From Flammeovirgaceae bacterium SG7u.111 (GTDB lineage: Bacteria; Bacteroidota; Bacteroidia; Cytophagales; Flammeovirgaceae), in NCBI GenBank assembly GCA_034044135.1, contig CP139021.1:4231635-4295634 (forward strand): a DNA stretch of 64,000 bases, given 5' to 3'. Shown one piece after another: positions 25,214 through 34,480 of this stretch. Within the stretch, counting starts at the first letter, position 1. Every line of letters begins with the position of its first letter. The translations under genes were made by a program, and so were the position numbers. Below the pieces are notes generated by a model that was given only the letters and a program-made list of their open reading frames with translations, had not been told where the DNA came from and ran no database searches.

Positions 25214-26350
25214 TTACCGAAAGGAGTCTCCAAAATCTATTTCAAGCTGAATGGGCAACCCATCTGCTCTTTCGTCTAAATTTGATACAGCAACGCCAAT
25301 TAACCGAAGCGCTTTTTCAGGAACATTAGGTTGCTCCAATAACTCCTCCACCGTTTTTACCAATTCTCTTTCCGAACTCACCCCGTGCTTCAAAGTCTTG
25401 CTCCGTGTCTTTTGCTCAAAGTCAAACGATTTTAGCTTTAGCGTAACCGTTTTCCCCGTAGCCTTCGATTTTTTCAACCTTTCAAACACCATTTTTGCAA
25501 TACCGACTGCCCGCTCCCTTACCTGCTCAAAGTCTTCTATATCTTCCTCAAAAGTTCGCTCAGCCCCAAAGGATTTGCGAATTCTGTTTGGTTTCACTTC
25601 CCTCCTATCATCTGCCCTCACTATGCGGTAATAATACCTCCCCGCTTTCCCAAACAACCTGATCAGATCAATTTCAGATTTTTTCTTAAGATCGGCCCCT
25701 TTGAATATCCCTTGGTCTTTCATTTTCCCTGCGGTCACTTTCCCTATCCCAAAAAACTTCTCAATAGGCAATTTTTCTAAAAATGCATCGGCTTGCTCGG
25801 GCTTTATTACAAAAATCCCATCAGGTTTATCCATATCAGAAGCGACCTTTGCCAAAAACTTATTAAAGGAAACTCCAGCAGAAGCCGTTAGTTGGGTTTT
25901 TTCCTTGATCTTCCTTTTTATTTCTTTTGCTATCAAGGTTGCCGAAGGGTTTCCAAAATTATTCTCGGTTACATCTAAAAATGCCTCGTCGAGTGAAAGC
26001 GGCTCGACCAAGTCGGTATATTCAAAAAATATCTCTCTTATTTGAGTAGAAACCTCTTTATAAACATCAAAACGGTGCGGTGCAAAAACCAGTTGGGGGC
26101 AAAGACGAAGAGCTGTTTTAGAAGCCATGGCCGAACGTACGCCATACTTCCGTGCCTCGTAACTTGCAGCAGCCACAACTCCACGCTCACGTGAGCCACC
26201 TACCGCAACAGGCTTTCCCCTCAGGTCGGGATTATCTCGCTGCTCCACCGATGCGAAAAAGGCATCCATATCGATATGGATTATTTTTCTTTGAGGAATA
26301 ATTTCCAATGTTCTCTTTTTTAGGTAGCTAAATTCACTTTTGTTCGTCAT
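25214..26350 (-). CDS. dinB: DNA polymerase IV (Y-family, error-prone)
   Basis: The protein has 378 residues. Y-family motifs are IIHIDMDAFFASVEQ near the N-terminus (metal-binding Asp, Phe steric-type residues), YEARKYGVRSAM and the catalytic PLSLDEAFLDVTE. The little-finger region contains RIRKSFGAERTFEEDI and the LRLIGVAVSNL tail. It carries out translesion synthesis past damaged bases. The full length agrees with other bacterial Pol IV. No LexA-like box was recognised upstream. It converges on the gluzincin gene (4 bp apart) and is downstream of moaA on the same strand with 60 bp between. Confidence 0.95.
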   Translation of the reverse strand: MTNKSEFSYLKKRTLEIIPQRKIIHIDMDAFFASVEQRDNPDLRGKPVAVGGSRERGVVAAASYEARKYGVRSAMASKTALRLCPQLVFAPHRFDVYKEVSTQIREIFFEYTDLVEPLSLDEAFLDVTENNFGNPSATLIAKEIKRKIKEKTQLTASAGVSFNKFLAKVASDMDKPDGIFVIKPEQADAFLEKLPIEKFFGIGKVTAGKMKDQGIFKGADLKKKSEIDLIRLFGKAGRYYYRIVRADDRREVKPNRIRKSFGAERTFEEDIEDFEQVRERAVGIAKMVFERLKKSKATGKTVTLKLKSFDFEQKTRSKTLKHGVSSERELVKTVEELLEQPNVPEKALRLIGVAVSNLDERADGLPIQLEIDFGDSFR

Positions 26351-26410
26351 GATAAGCTCCTACGTAATTCATCTTCCACCCACTGAAGTGAGTAAGATAG
26401 TTCAACCTAT

Positions 26411-27400
26411 TTATCCACCAATAGTAGACATCGATTCATTTATTGGGCTAGCATTTTCCCTATTTTTTTCTGCCTCAAACCCATCTTTTGCTCTTTTGTT
26501 GCAAGCAGCTCTAAAGGCTGATTTCAATGTTTCATCATCAACTCCGCTTCGGAGCAGTTGTTTTATATCCATCACACCGTCATCGTAAAGGCAAGTTTTT
26601 AGCGTGCCTTGCGCTGTCAGTCTTAATCGGTTGCAGCTTCCGCAAAATGTTCGGCTAAAAGCCGGTATAATCCCTAATTGCCCTTCCGAACCCGGAATTT
26701 TATATCCCACAGAAGTAGACGAGACAGGCGTTGGCAAGGAAACCAACTCGGGAAACTTCTCCTTTATGTTTCCCAAAATCCTGACATGATTCCAATGCAA
26801 TTTATCCGTCCCTCCTTCACCGTTGAAAGGCATTTCCTCTATGTACCGTACATCTACTTTATGTTTGATAGTAAAAGCAGCCAAGTCCAAAATATCCTCG
26901 TCATTTTTCCCCTCCATCACCACTGCATTTAGCTTCACTCGGAAACCATTTTCCAACAAATTATGAAGCGTTTCCATTACCTTGGAAAGCTCATCCCTTC
27001 GGGTAATCATCTTGAATCGGTCCCTATCCAGCGTATCGAGGCTTAGGTTTACATCCAAAACACCTAGTGATTTCAACCTATCGATATAAGCAGAAGTTAG
27101 CAGACCATTAGTAGTCAAACTTACCTTATCTATCCCTTCTATAGCCACAAGGTTTTCCAAAAAACTGATCAGTTCCCTTCTCACAAATGGTTCACCACCC
27201 GTAATTCTCACTTTGTTCACTCCCATTTGGGCAAGAACACTACTTATCCTGAGCATCTCTTCGTAGCTAAGCAATTCCTTTTGAGGAAGATACTTTATAC
27301 CTTCTTCTGGCATGCAATAAAAGCAACGCAAATTACATCTGTCGGTAACTGACAAACGCAGGTAATTAACAGGTCTTCCGTGGTTATCAATGAGTTCCAT
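26411..27400 (-). CDS. moaA: GTP 3',8-cyclase (molybdenum cofactor step 1, radical SAM)
   Basis: The protein has 329 residues. It carries the radical-SAM cluster CNLRCFYC (Cys22, Cys26, Cys29), the SAM-binding GGEPFVRREL, and the C-terminal second iron-sulfur site FCGSCNRLRLTAQGTLKTC. The chain ends in the conserved Gly-Gly (STIGG) needed for GTP cyclisation. It converts GTP to 3',8-cyclo-GTP in the cytoplasm for molybdopterin synthesis. None of the other mo genes (moaC, moaE, mog, moe) is present in this window, so it stands outside the usual cluster. It is followed by dinB on the same strand. Confidence 0.95.
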   Translation of the reverse strand: MELIDNHGRPVNYLRLSVTDRCNLRCFYCMPEEGIKYLPQKELLSYEEMLRISSVLAQMGVNKVRITGGEPFVRRELISFLENLVAIEGIDKVSLTTNGLLTSAYIDRLKSLGVLDVNLSLDTLDRDRFKMITRRDELSKVMETLHNLLENGFRVKLNAVVMEGKNDEDILDLAAFTIKHKVDVRYIEEMPFNGEGGTDKLHWNHVRILGNIKEKFPELVSLPTPVSSTSVGYKIPGSEGQLGIIPAFSRTFCGSCNRLRLTAQGTLKTCLYDDGVMDIKQLLRSGVDDETLKSAFRAACNKRAKDGFEAEKNRENASPINESMSTIGG

Positions 27401-27502
27401 CTGAATCTATTTTCAAAAAAAGCCAACGAGGCTATTTAGCTGTTGAAATTGAATAATGCGAATATAAGTAGAAACACGAGATTATCTGAACCTGTTCGGT
27501 TA

Positions 27503-27541
27503 GAACAAAAAAGGTCAGCTATGAAATTTCATAACTGACCT
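27503..27541 (-). terminator. Intrinsic terminator for the lactonase gene
   Basis: Read on the minus strand, a stem of AGGTCAG and TATGAAA arms (15 nt each, one mismatch) is followed by a run of six T. It lies about 23 bp after the lactonase-like gene stop and before moaA, whose start is at 27400. Confidence 0.85.
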
Positions 27542-27563
27542 GAATTATTTTGAAATGATGAAT

Positions 27564-28724
27564 TTATTCCAAATGAAGCATTTTCAGGCAAACTGGTGAA
27601 GGCATTTTTATTTGTTTGTCCAAAGGGCTAAGCATTCCCGTTTCCTGATTGATCGTATAGATCACAATATTGTCAGAGCGTTCGTTGGCACAAAGCAAAA
27701 ATTTTCCGTTGGGAGTGACCATAAAATTCCTTGGCCAGTTTCCCAATACGCTCTCCGTTTTCAACAACTCTAACTTTCCTGTTTCCTCGGCTATCTTAAA
27801 AATAGCCACACTATTATGCCCACGGTTAGAAACATATAAAAACTTACCATTGGGATGGACATGGATATCGGCGCTGTAGCTCTCACCTTTGAAGTCAGCC
27901 GGAAGGCTACTAACATTTTCTTGAATACTCGTTAATTTTCCTTTCTCCTCATCAACTGCAAATACGCCCACCGTAGAAGTCAGCTCCTCTGCCGAGTAGG
28001 CAAACTTACCAGATGGGTGGATGGTAAAATGCCGAGGTCCAGCACCAGAAGCAGCAACTGCTTCCGATTTTGCTTCGCCAAGCTTTCCATCAACTTTGTT
28101 TGGAGCATACGTTTTGATCTTATTAATCCCCAAATCTGGCACATATATAAACTTACCATCTGGCGAAGGGTTTACCGAATGCACATGTGGACCTTCTTGC
28201 CTCTTTTCATTTGCACCGCTTCCTTCATGCTGTACCATGTCAGAAGAAACCCGAATACTTCCATCGTCTTTAATTGGATACATCACCAAATTTCCCGACA
28301 CATAATTCCCAACATACACATAATCGCCATCAGGGTCTACCGCTACATGACAAGGACCTTCGCCATTAGATGTTTGTTTGTTAAGCGCATAAAGCTCACC
28401 GCTAGAGGGGTTGATGGTGAAGGCACTAATAGAGCCCCATTTTTTGTTAGGAATCACTCCACCTCTATTTACCGAGTATAAAAATTTTCCATTAGGATGA
28501 AGTTCTATAAAAGAAGGGCTTACAACACCACCAACAGTCTGTAGCAAAGAAAAAGCACCCGTCTCATCATCAAAATTATATACATAAATCCCCTCGCTCC
28601 CTCTCACAGAATACGTGCCTACATACAGCAACGTTTTCTGCAAATCATCTTGACTCTTAGCTTCTTGTATGCTCATCAAAGAAAAAATATTGATCAATAA
28701 AAAAGAATAATAAATGTAGCGCAT
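27564..28724 (-). CDS. Secreted lactonase-family seven-bladed beta-propeller (6-phosphogluconolactonase-like)
   Basis: The protein has 386 residues. An N-terminal signal peptide (MRYIYYSFLLINIFSLMSIQ, then AKSQ) precedes a propeller in which blades repeat the pattern (H)PNGKFLYVxNxxxNxV: HPNGKFLYSVNRGG, DPDGDYVYVGNYVSGNL, SPDGKFIYVPDLGINKI, HPNGKFLYVSNRGHNSV, TPNGKFLLCANERSDNI. This is the Lactonase (YbhE/Pgl) family. Cytoplasmic members hydrolyse 6-phosphogluconolactone; exported ones such as this are often of unknown substrate, so pgl activity should not be assumed. It is closed by its own terminator at 27503 and has 114 bp upstream before alkB. Confidence 0.88.
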   Translation of the reverse strand: MRYIYYSFLLINIFSLMSIQEAKSQDDLQKTLLYVGTYSVRGSEGIYVYNFDDETGAFSLLQTVGGVVSPSFIELHPNGKFLYSVNRGGVIPNKKWGSISAFTINPSSGELYALNKQTSNGEGPCHVAVDPDGDYVYVGNYVSGNLVMYPIKDDGSIRVSSDMVQHEGSGANEKRQEGPHVHSVNPSPDGKFIYVPDLGINKIKTYAPNKVDGKLGEAKSEAVAASGAGPRHFTIHPSGKFAYSAEELTSTVGVFAVDEEKGKLTSIQENVSSLPADFKGESYSADIHVHPNGKFLYVSNRGHNSVAIFKIAEETGKLELLKTESVLGNWPRNFMVTPNGKFLLCANERSDNIVIYTINQETGMLSPLDKQIKMPSPVCLKMLHLE

Positions 28725-28838
28725 TTGATTAATTTGATTGTTCCGTGCCGAATTTAATAGAAAAAATACTAGCTACCTATTAAACATCTAGCCTTTTGGT
28801 AATCCAAAATAAGATCAGTTGAATTTAAAGCATCAGCC

Positions 28839-29441
28839 TCACTTCACAATCGTCCTGAAGGTAAGGTTGATTCGGGGAGTTTTCACTTTCTTGGTAGGAG
28901 GCAAGCGATGTAGCCAATGGGTTTGGGTTGTCCCTTTCATCACCAACAAACTGCCTTGTTCCAGTACCATTGATACATTTTGTTTGCTTTCTTTATGTTT
29001 GAAAGAGAATTTGCGTTCAGCCCCAAAACTCAAAGAACCAATAGCACCGTGTTCTTTCAAATCCCTTTCCCCATCCGAATGCCACGCCATCCCCTCTTCG
29101 CCGCTATGGTACAAATTCAACAAGCAGGAGTTGAAAGTTTCCCCCGTTTTTTCTTCTACCATTGCTTTCAACTCCAAAAGCTCTTTTGTCCAAGGCAAAG
29201 CCGTTTTAGTAGTGTTCGAATAGGTATATCCAAATTGCTCAGTTCCATACCAAGCTACTTTTCTTTTGGTTATAATTCGCTTACCAAACATGACCGCCTC
29301 GTCGTTCTTCCATGCTACGGTTTCCATTAGGATTTCATAATAATGAGTCGCTTTTTGGAAACTTAAAATCGGTTCATAATAAATTACCTCTCCGTCGTAT
29401 GGCAATAAATTTTGGTACGGTTCAGTGTTAAATAAATCCAT
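28839..29441 (-). CDS. alkB: Alpha-ketoglutarate-dependent DNA dealkylase AlkB
   Basis: The protein has 200 residues of the Fe(II)/2-oxoglutarate dioxygenase fold. The iron site is WHSDGERDL (His-x-Asp) with the distal His in THWLHRLPP, and the 2-oxoglutarate arginines lie in TPRINLTFRTI. The middle motif IGSLSFGAERKFSF is typical of AlkB/ALKBH2-3-like enzymes. It oxidatively removes methyl groups from 1-methyladenine and 3-methylcytosine. Its start lies 32 bp after the stop of the Ada-like gene on the same strand, so the two probably form an alkylation-repair operon. This arrangement supports the functional call. Confidence 0.95.
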   Translation of the reverse strand: MDLFNTEPYQNLLPYDGEVIYYEPILSFQKATHYYEILMETVAWKNDEAVMFGKRIITKRKVAWYGTEQFGYTYSNTTKTALPWTKELLELKAMVEEKTGETFNSCLLNLYHSGEEGMAWHSDGERDLKEHGAIGSLSFGAERKFSFKHKESKQNVSMVLEQGSLLVMKGTTQTHWLHRLPPTKKVKTPRINLTFRTIVK

Positions 29442-29473
29442 CTTTCTTTGATTCTTCCTGCGGTATTTTTCAT

Positions 29474-30331
29474 TTATGAACTTGCCCTCTCGGCATTAAC
29501 ATGTGCCGCTTCCCATCCAAGCATAGCAGTTTTCCGAGTGGTGCCCCATCTATACCCACCAAACAAGCCTGTTGACTGGATAACCCGGTGGCAAGGGATG
29601 AGATAGGCGATAGGATTATTTCCTATTGCAGTCCCAACTGCTCTCGATGCTTTTGGGTTCTGTATTTCACCAGCTATGTCTCCATATGTTGCCAAACTAC
29701 CCATAGGAATCTTTAGCAAGGTCTCCCATACTTTCAGTTGAAAAGCAGTTCCTTTTAGGTGAAGCTTTATCATATTGATATCTCTCCAATCTTGGGAATA
29801 TATTTTCAGAGCATTCTGTTGAATCGCATCCGTTTTAAGGCTAAAATTTGCCTTTGGAAATCGCTTTTGTAATTCAAAGAATGCTTCTTTTTTAGTATCG
29901 CAAAACCCCATATAGCAAATACCTTTGTGGGTAGATGCAACTAGTATACTTCCAAATATACTTTTCTCAAAGCTATAATTGATAGAAAGGTCTTCACCTT
30001 TGTTTTTGTATTCTCCTGGTGTCATTCCCTCTATTTGTACAAACAGATCATGCAACCTTCCTGAGCCCGATAGCCCCGTATCATAAGCTGTATCAATTAA
30101 AGTTGAGCCTGTATTATGCAATACCTGCTTTGCATGTTGGACACTTATGTATTGCAAAAACTTTTTTGGGCTTACACCTGCCCATTCAGTAAAAAGCCGC
30201 TGGAAATGAAAAGGACTCAGATGGACTTTTTCGGCTAATTCTTCCAATGTTGGCTGTTTTTTGAAGTTTTCCAGCAAGTACGTTATTGCTTCCGCTATCC
30301 GGTTATAATTGATCAACTCTTGCTCTTTCAT
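29474..30331 (-). CDS. Ada-like AraC-type regulator fused to O6-methylguanine methyltransferase, lacking the N-terminal Cys domain
   Basis: The protein has 285 residues. An AraC-type double helix-turn-helix (about 15-110: LEELAEKVHLSPFHFQRLFT, LIDTAYDTGLSGSGRLHDLF) is followed by a methyltransferase domain with the active site IPCHRVIQSTGLFGGYRWG. The methyl acceptor is the Cys in PCHRV. The N-terminal Ada domain with its zinc-bound Cys that repairs phosphotriesters is missing: the first residues are already HTH. Thus DNA-binding activity cannot be switched by methylation in the classical Ada way. It repairs O6-methylguanine and may regulate the downstream alkB gene. The start at 30331 fits family length. 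Confidence 0.92.
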   Translation of the reverse strand: MKEQELINYNRIAEAITYLLENFKKQPTLEELAEKVHLSPFHFQRLFTEWAGVSPKKFLQYISVQHAKQVLHNTGSTLIDTAYDTGLSGSGRLHDLFVQIEGMTPGEYKNKGEDLSINYSFEKSIFGSILVASTHKGICYMGFCDTKKEAFFELQKRFPKANFSLKTDAIQQNALKIYSQDWRDINMIKLHLKGTAFQLKVWETLLKIPMGSLATYGDIAGEIQNPKASRAVGTAIGNNPIAYLIPCHRVIQSTGLFGGYRWGTTRKTAMLGWEAAHVNAERASS

Positions 30332-30563
30332 TTTTTCAAGTTTTTAATATATGGTCAAATGTAGAGGTAGAATTTCTAGTATAAAATCCGAAACTTGCTC
30401 AGTTTACCTTATAGCATAGATAACTACTGCTTATTGGTTCAAATCAATTATACCCAAACAAAAATACTTTAGGAATTTCATTGGACCAAAAGCATTTTGT
30501 TTAGTATATGCCGCCAAGAAAATAGAAGTAGTTTTTCCCAATTCAATTTACTAGCGGTATAAC

Positions 30564-32894
30564 TTAAAAATTCCCTGTGGACATAGAGGGCGGCAGGTTT
30601 TCTTCGGCAGCCCCAAAACTTGAATTAGGCTCTGATCCCATTTCCAACACCAACACCCCTCCTGCTACCAAATCGAAATGGCTTATCCAAGCTTTGTCAT
30701 AAGGCCTTCCGTTCAAGGTCGCCGATTGGATATAAATATTTTTAGTAGAATTGTTTTTTGCTTCTATCACAAACTCGCTTCCATCGTCGAAGCTCAGCGT
30801 TGTTTTTTCAAAGAGTGGGCTTCCCAGCACATAATTGGGCATTCCGGGGCAAACGGGGTAAAAGCCCATAGCAGAAAATACGTACCAAGCCGACATTTGC
30901 CCGCTGTCTTCATTTCCACTCAGCCCTCCTTCTCCCAAGCCATATTCCATCGCCATGATGTTGCGGACATACTTTTGGGTTTTCCAAGCTTGCCCTGCAT
31001 AGGCATACATATAAGCGGTCTGATGACCAGGTTCATTCCCGTGCCAGTAGTAACCTTTTTCAAACAGCGTATCGAGTTTTTGGGTGAAAGGCTCTTCCCC
31101 CCCCATAAGCGAAATAAGCCCGGCTACGTCGTGTGGCACATACCAAGTGTACTGATTGGGAGAGCCTTCTGTAATAAAATCTGCCCGGAGCGAATTGGGG
31201 TCAAAAGGGCTTACCCACCTGCCGTCAGCGTGCTTTCCCCTCATGTACCCGCTACTAGAATCATAGACATTTTTGTAGTTCTCAGCCCGCTTTATTAGCT
31301 CAGCATAATCTTCGGCATTATCCAACGAGCGAGCTACTTGGGCAAGTACAAAATCATCATACGCATATTCAAGCGTTCTGGAAACTTGTTCTTTCTTGTG
31401 AAAGGCTTCGTTCACGGGCTCTTCCATAGGCAAGTAATTGTATTTGAGGTACGTATCCAATGCCCTCCTGCCTTTTCCTAGTTTATAATCTTCAAAATCT
31501 GCATTGTGCTCAAAGGCATTTTTTCGCATGTATTTGTACGCCTTCCGAATATCAAAACCTACATTTCCTTTTAGCCACGTATCGCCTAACATCGAGATAG
31601 CATGATCGCCAATCATGGCTGCTGTGTAACTATTCCATGCGGGAAAAATCGGCAACCAATTACCTTGCTCAGCTTTTAACACCAGCGACTGCGCCATATG
31701 CGTACTCCTCCTTGGCTCCACAATATTGAGCAATGGATGCAAAGCCCGGTAGGTATCCCACATGGAAAAGTCAGCATAGTAATCGAAATCTGGTGCTACT
31801 TTCACTTCAGTATTTCCATCAAAAGCAGGGTAGCTCCCATCCACATCACTAAACACACGGGGCAGTAATCGAGCGTGGTAAAGGGCACTGTAAAAAACCG
31901 TTTTTTCCTGCTCGTCTTTTCCTTCTACCAAAATATCGGCCAGAGCCAATTCCCATTCTTCCGTAGCTTCGTCTTGCACCTTCTCATAATCCCAGCTTGG
32001 AATTTCTATTTCTAAGTTTTCCCTAGCTTTTTCTACCGAAGTAAAAGATGTTCCCGCTTTCACTCTCACAACTGCCCCTCTTCTAACTTTCAACTTTACA
32101 TACGCCCCAACACTGTTTCCTTTTCCTTTTTGCTCCAAATTCCCTTCTGCCAATTGATCCTGTTCCCAAGTTCCGAAAGCCTCGAAAGGCTGGTCAAATT
32201 GCAACACAAAATGCCCACTGAACCCGGCTGCCAGCCCCTGGCCTTGGTAAATCCGATGTACGGGGTTATATCCAGAAATCTCCTGCTTTTCAGGATTGAT
32301 TTTCACATAGCCTAAGCCCTTATCGCTATTTGGCTCTACCACAACCCAAGCCTCTCCATTTTCATCGAACTCAAATTCAAAAAAGCCACTTCGGCTCAAG
32401 CCTGTCATTTTTGCTTGTATCCCATAACTCTCTAGCCAAACCTCGTAGCTAGCAGGAGAAACCTTTTCATGCTGGTGGGAAAATGAAGAAGCCCTTTTCT
32501 TAGCAGAAGCTACCAGCTTACCCGTCATGGGCATGAGCGTGAAGCTGCCGTAGTCTTGCGTACAAGAACCTGTCATCCAGTGGCTCCCCCTAAAGCCTTG
32601 GATTTTTGAATCAGTATAATAATAGGGAGAAAGGCATTTTTTTTCGGAGGCCTGAGTTTGTGGAGTCCAGTTGGTCATGCCATTGGGCACACCTACTGCT
32701 GGGAACGTCTGCCCTTTCGCTTCCGACTTGGCCATACTATGTGCTTTGGTACTTTCAGTTGATGCGTTTCCCGTGCCTATCAACGGGTCTACATAGTCTA
32801 TCAGGCTAATTCGTTCTTCTTCAGCTTCTTCTATCTTTTCAGGTGTACATGCTATAATTACCATCCAAAGAAGGATATAGTAATTCATTTTCAT
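30564..32894 (-). CDS. GH92 alpha-mannosidase, lipoprotein
   Basis: The protein has 776 residues, typical for GH92. A lipoprotein signal peptide (MNYYILLWMVIIAC, then TPEKIEE) with a lipobox Cys near residue 16 indicates membrane anchoring. GH92 markers are YVDPLIGTGNAS at the start, FPAVGVPNGMTNWTPQT, the conserved catalytic-domain GNEDSGQMSAWYVFSAMGFY and GSPLFEKTTLSF. These calcium-dependent exo-enzymes remove alpha-linked mannose from glycans, usually alpha-1,2/1,3, at the cell surface. It is not next to the SusC/SusD pair at 51-56 kb, so it is not part of a classical utilisation locus here. Confidence 0.95.
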   Translation of the reverse strand: MKMNYYILLWMVIIACTPEKIEEAEEERISLIDYVDPLIGTGNASTESTKAHSMAKSEAKGQTFPAVGVPNGMTNWTPQTQASEKKCLSPYYYTDSKIQGFRGSHWMTGSCTQDYGSFTLMPMTGKLVASAKKRASSFSHQHEKVSPASYEVWLESYGIQAKMTGLSRSGFFEFEFDENGEAWVVVEPNSDKGLGYVKINPEKQEISGYNPVHRIYQGQGLAAGFSGHFVLQFDQPFEAFGTWEQDQLAEGNLEQKGKGNSVGAYVKLKVRRGAVVRVKAGTSFTSVEKARENLEIEIPSWDYEKVQDEATEEWELALADILVEGKDEQEKTVFYSALYHARLLPRVFSDVDGSYPAFDGNTEVKVAPDFDYYADFSMWDTYRALHPLLNIVEPRRSTHMAQSLVLKAEQGNWLPIFPAWNSYTAAMIGDHAISMLGDTWLKGNVGFDIRKAYKYMRKNAFEHNADFEDYKLGKGRRALDTYLKYNYLPMEEPVNEAFHKKEQVSRTLEYAYDDFVLAQVARSLDNAEDYAELIKRAENYKNVYDSSSGYMRGKHADGRWVSPFDPNSLRADFITEGSPNQYTWYVPHDVAGLISLMGGEEPFTQKLDTLFEKGYYWHGNEPGHQTAYMYAYAGQAWKTQKYVRNIMAMEYGLGEGGLSGNEDSGQMSAWYVFSAMGFYPVCPGMPNYVLGSPLFEKTTLSFDDGSEFVIEAKNNSTKNIYIQSATLNGRPYDKAWISHFDLVAGGVLVLEMGSEPNSSFGAAEENLPPSMSTGNF

Positions 32895-32980
32895 AATAAG
32901 TGGGCTTTGTGGTGGTTTAAAAACCCCAATATACTCATAGAAAGAAAAAAGTCAGGATAATCCTCTGTGATTCTTGACTC

Positions 32981-33024
32981 ATAAAAAGATCCCAATAAAA
33001 CCACACTCAGGGGTTCATTGGGAT
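32981..33024 (-). terminator. Intrinsic terminator for the 33084-34343 gene
   Basis: On the minus strand an 8-nt perfect stem (ATCCCAAT with ATTGGGAT) with a 20-nt loop is followed by CTTTTTATG. It lies 60 bp after the stop codon and about 90 bp before the GH92 start on the same strand, supporting separate transcription. Confidence 0.65.
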
Positions 33025-33083
33025 ATTATATTATGTCAAAAAGCTAAGATTCTATTTTTCACCTAACATCTAAGTTCCATTTC

Positions 33084-34343
33084 TCAGGTCTTTTGCTTTT
33101 TCTTTTTAGCCGCAGGGAACAAGATATTGTTGAGGATCAGACGATAGCCAGGTGAATTGGGGTGAAGATTCAGGTCGGTTGGTTCTTCACCAACGTAGTG
33201 CCTATAATCTTCTGGATCGTGGCCTCCATAAAATGTCCAAGTTCCGTTGCCGTACGTTCCGTGTACATAGCGAGCTTCCCTTGCGCTTTTATTTTCACCC
33301 ATTATAATTACATCGGGCTTCAACAAATGCTTTTTGTAGGCAGTAGTCTGTCCCATAAATCCTTTAATGTTGAGCTGATGGTTTTGCGTAAGCATGGTAG
33401 GAACCGGATCCCACTTTGCCGAAAACTGGAATAAGCTGAAAAAATCATTGTTTTCGGTCAAACCTCTTTCATAGGACTGATTGTCGATGTCCGAATATTC
33501 ATACTCATACGCATTCATTTTCAATCTAAAATTCTGGAAAGCAAATGTTTTGGTATAATCCAATTTAGATTGCGCATTTTTATCGGCAGGATCGCCGTCA
33601 TACATATAATCTACAATATCGACACCTTCTGCCGCCAAAGCAATATCGTAGGTATCGGTAGCCGAGCACATGGCAAACAAAAAGCCTCCTCCGGCACAGA
33701 AATCCCGGATTTTTTTGACCACGGCCAGTTTCAACTCGGAAACCTTTTCAAAACCATGTTTCCTTGCAGAGCGCTCAAATTCTTGCTGTTGCTCTATGTA
33801 CCATTTTTGTCGACTATACGTCGCAAAAAACTTTCCGTATTGCCCAGTAAAATCTTCGTGGTGAAGGTGAAGCCAATCATATTCGGGCAGCTTGCCAAGC
33901 ATTGCCTCATCGTCAAAAACTACATCGTAAGGTATTTCGGCATAAGTCAAAACCAGTGTTACCGCATCGTCCCAAGGCTGCTTCGATTTTGGTGAATACA
34001 CCGCTATTTTAGGAGGAACTTCAAGTTTCATCAAGTCCATATTGGCTTCCGGGCTTGCTATCAACTGCTTAATCTGGATGGCTTGCGCATCGGAAATCAC
34101 TTCATAACTCACCCCTCTTATGATAAGCTCGTTTTCAAAGGGCTTCACGTACTCAAACAGGAAGCTACCGCCCCTGTAATTCAATAACCATTCAGCTTCC
34201 ATATCTTGGGCTAGAACCCAATATGTTACCCCATAAGCTTTTAAATGATTAGATTGCGACTCATCCATAGGCACTAATAAGAAAGCGGCCTTGGTCACAT
34301 TTAAGGAAAATAGAAGGGATATTATAAGCAGCGCTTTTTTCAT
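33084..34343 (-). CDS. Secreted protein of the group often labelled asparagine synthetase B; Rossmann/glutamine-amidotransferase-like fold
   Basis: The protein has 419 residues. A signal peptide (MKKALLIISLLFSLNVTKAA) is followed by FLLVPMDESQSNHLKAYGVT. From memory, related Bacteroidota proteins carry the label asparagine synthetase B. No AsnB features are visible: no Cys2 amidotransferase start and no PP-loop. Instead, the middle (YDWLHLHHEDFTG; AGGGFLFAMCSATDTYDIAL) looks like a class-I glutamine-amidotransferase/ThuA-like flavodoxin fold, with a Cys in MCSATD where the nucleophile elbow would be. It is secreted, which also argues against a role in asparagine synthesis. Function is unknown. 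It is closed by a terminator at 32981. Confidence 0.72.
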   Translation of the reverse strand: MKKALLIISLLFSLNVTKAAFLLVPMDESQSNHLKAYGVTYWVLAQDMEAEWLLNYRGGSFLFEYVKPFENELIIRGVSYEVISDAQAIQIKQLIASPEANMDLMKLEVPPKIAVYSPKSKQPWDDAVTLVLTYAEIPYDVVFDDEAMLGKLPEYDWLHLHHEDFTGQYGKFFATYSRQKWYIEQQQEFERSARKHGFEKVSELKLAVVKKIRDFCAGGGFLFAMCSATDTYDIALAAEGVDIVDYMYDGDPADKNAQSKLDYTKTFAFQNFRLKMNAYEYEYSDIDNQSYERGLTENNDFFSLFQFSAKWDPVPTMLTQNHQLNIKGFMGQTTAYKKHLLKPDVIIMGENKSAREARYVHGTYGNGTWTFYGGHDPEDYRHYVGEEPTDLNLHPNSPGYRLILNNILFPAAKKKKQKT

Positions 34344-34480
34344 ATTTTATTAAATTTCTTCTAAGGATATTTGTTTAAGATAGTATTATTAAGCGTATTT
34401 CAATAACCTAAAGTATTTTTTTTAAGTTTCTTGTATAATGAAGAAGTTCATTTTTAACAAAGAACTCAAATATTGTTCCC

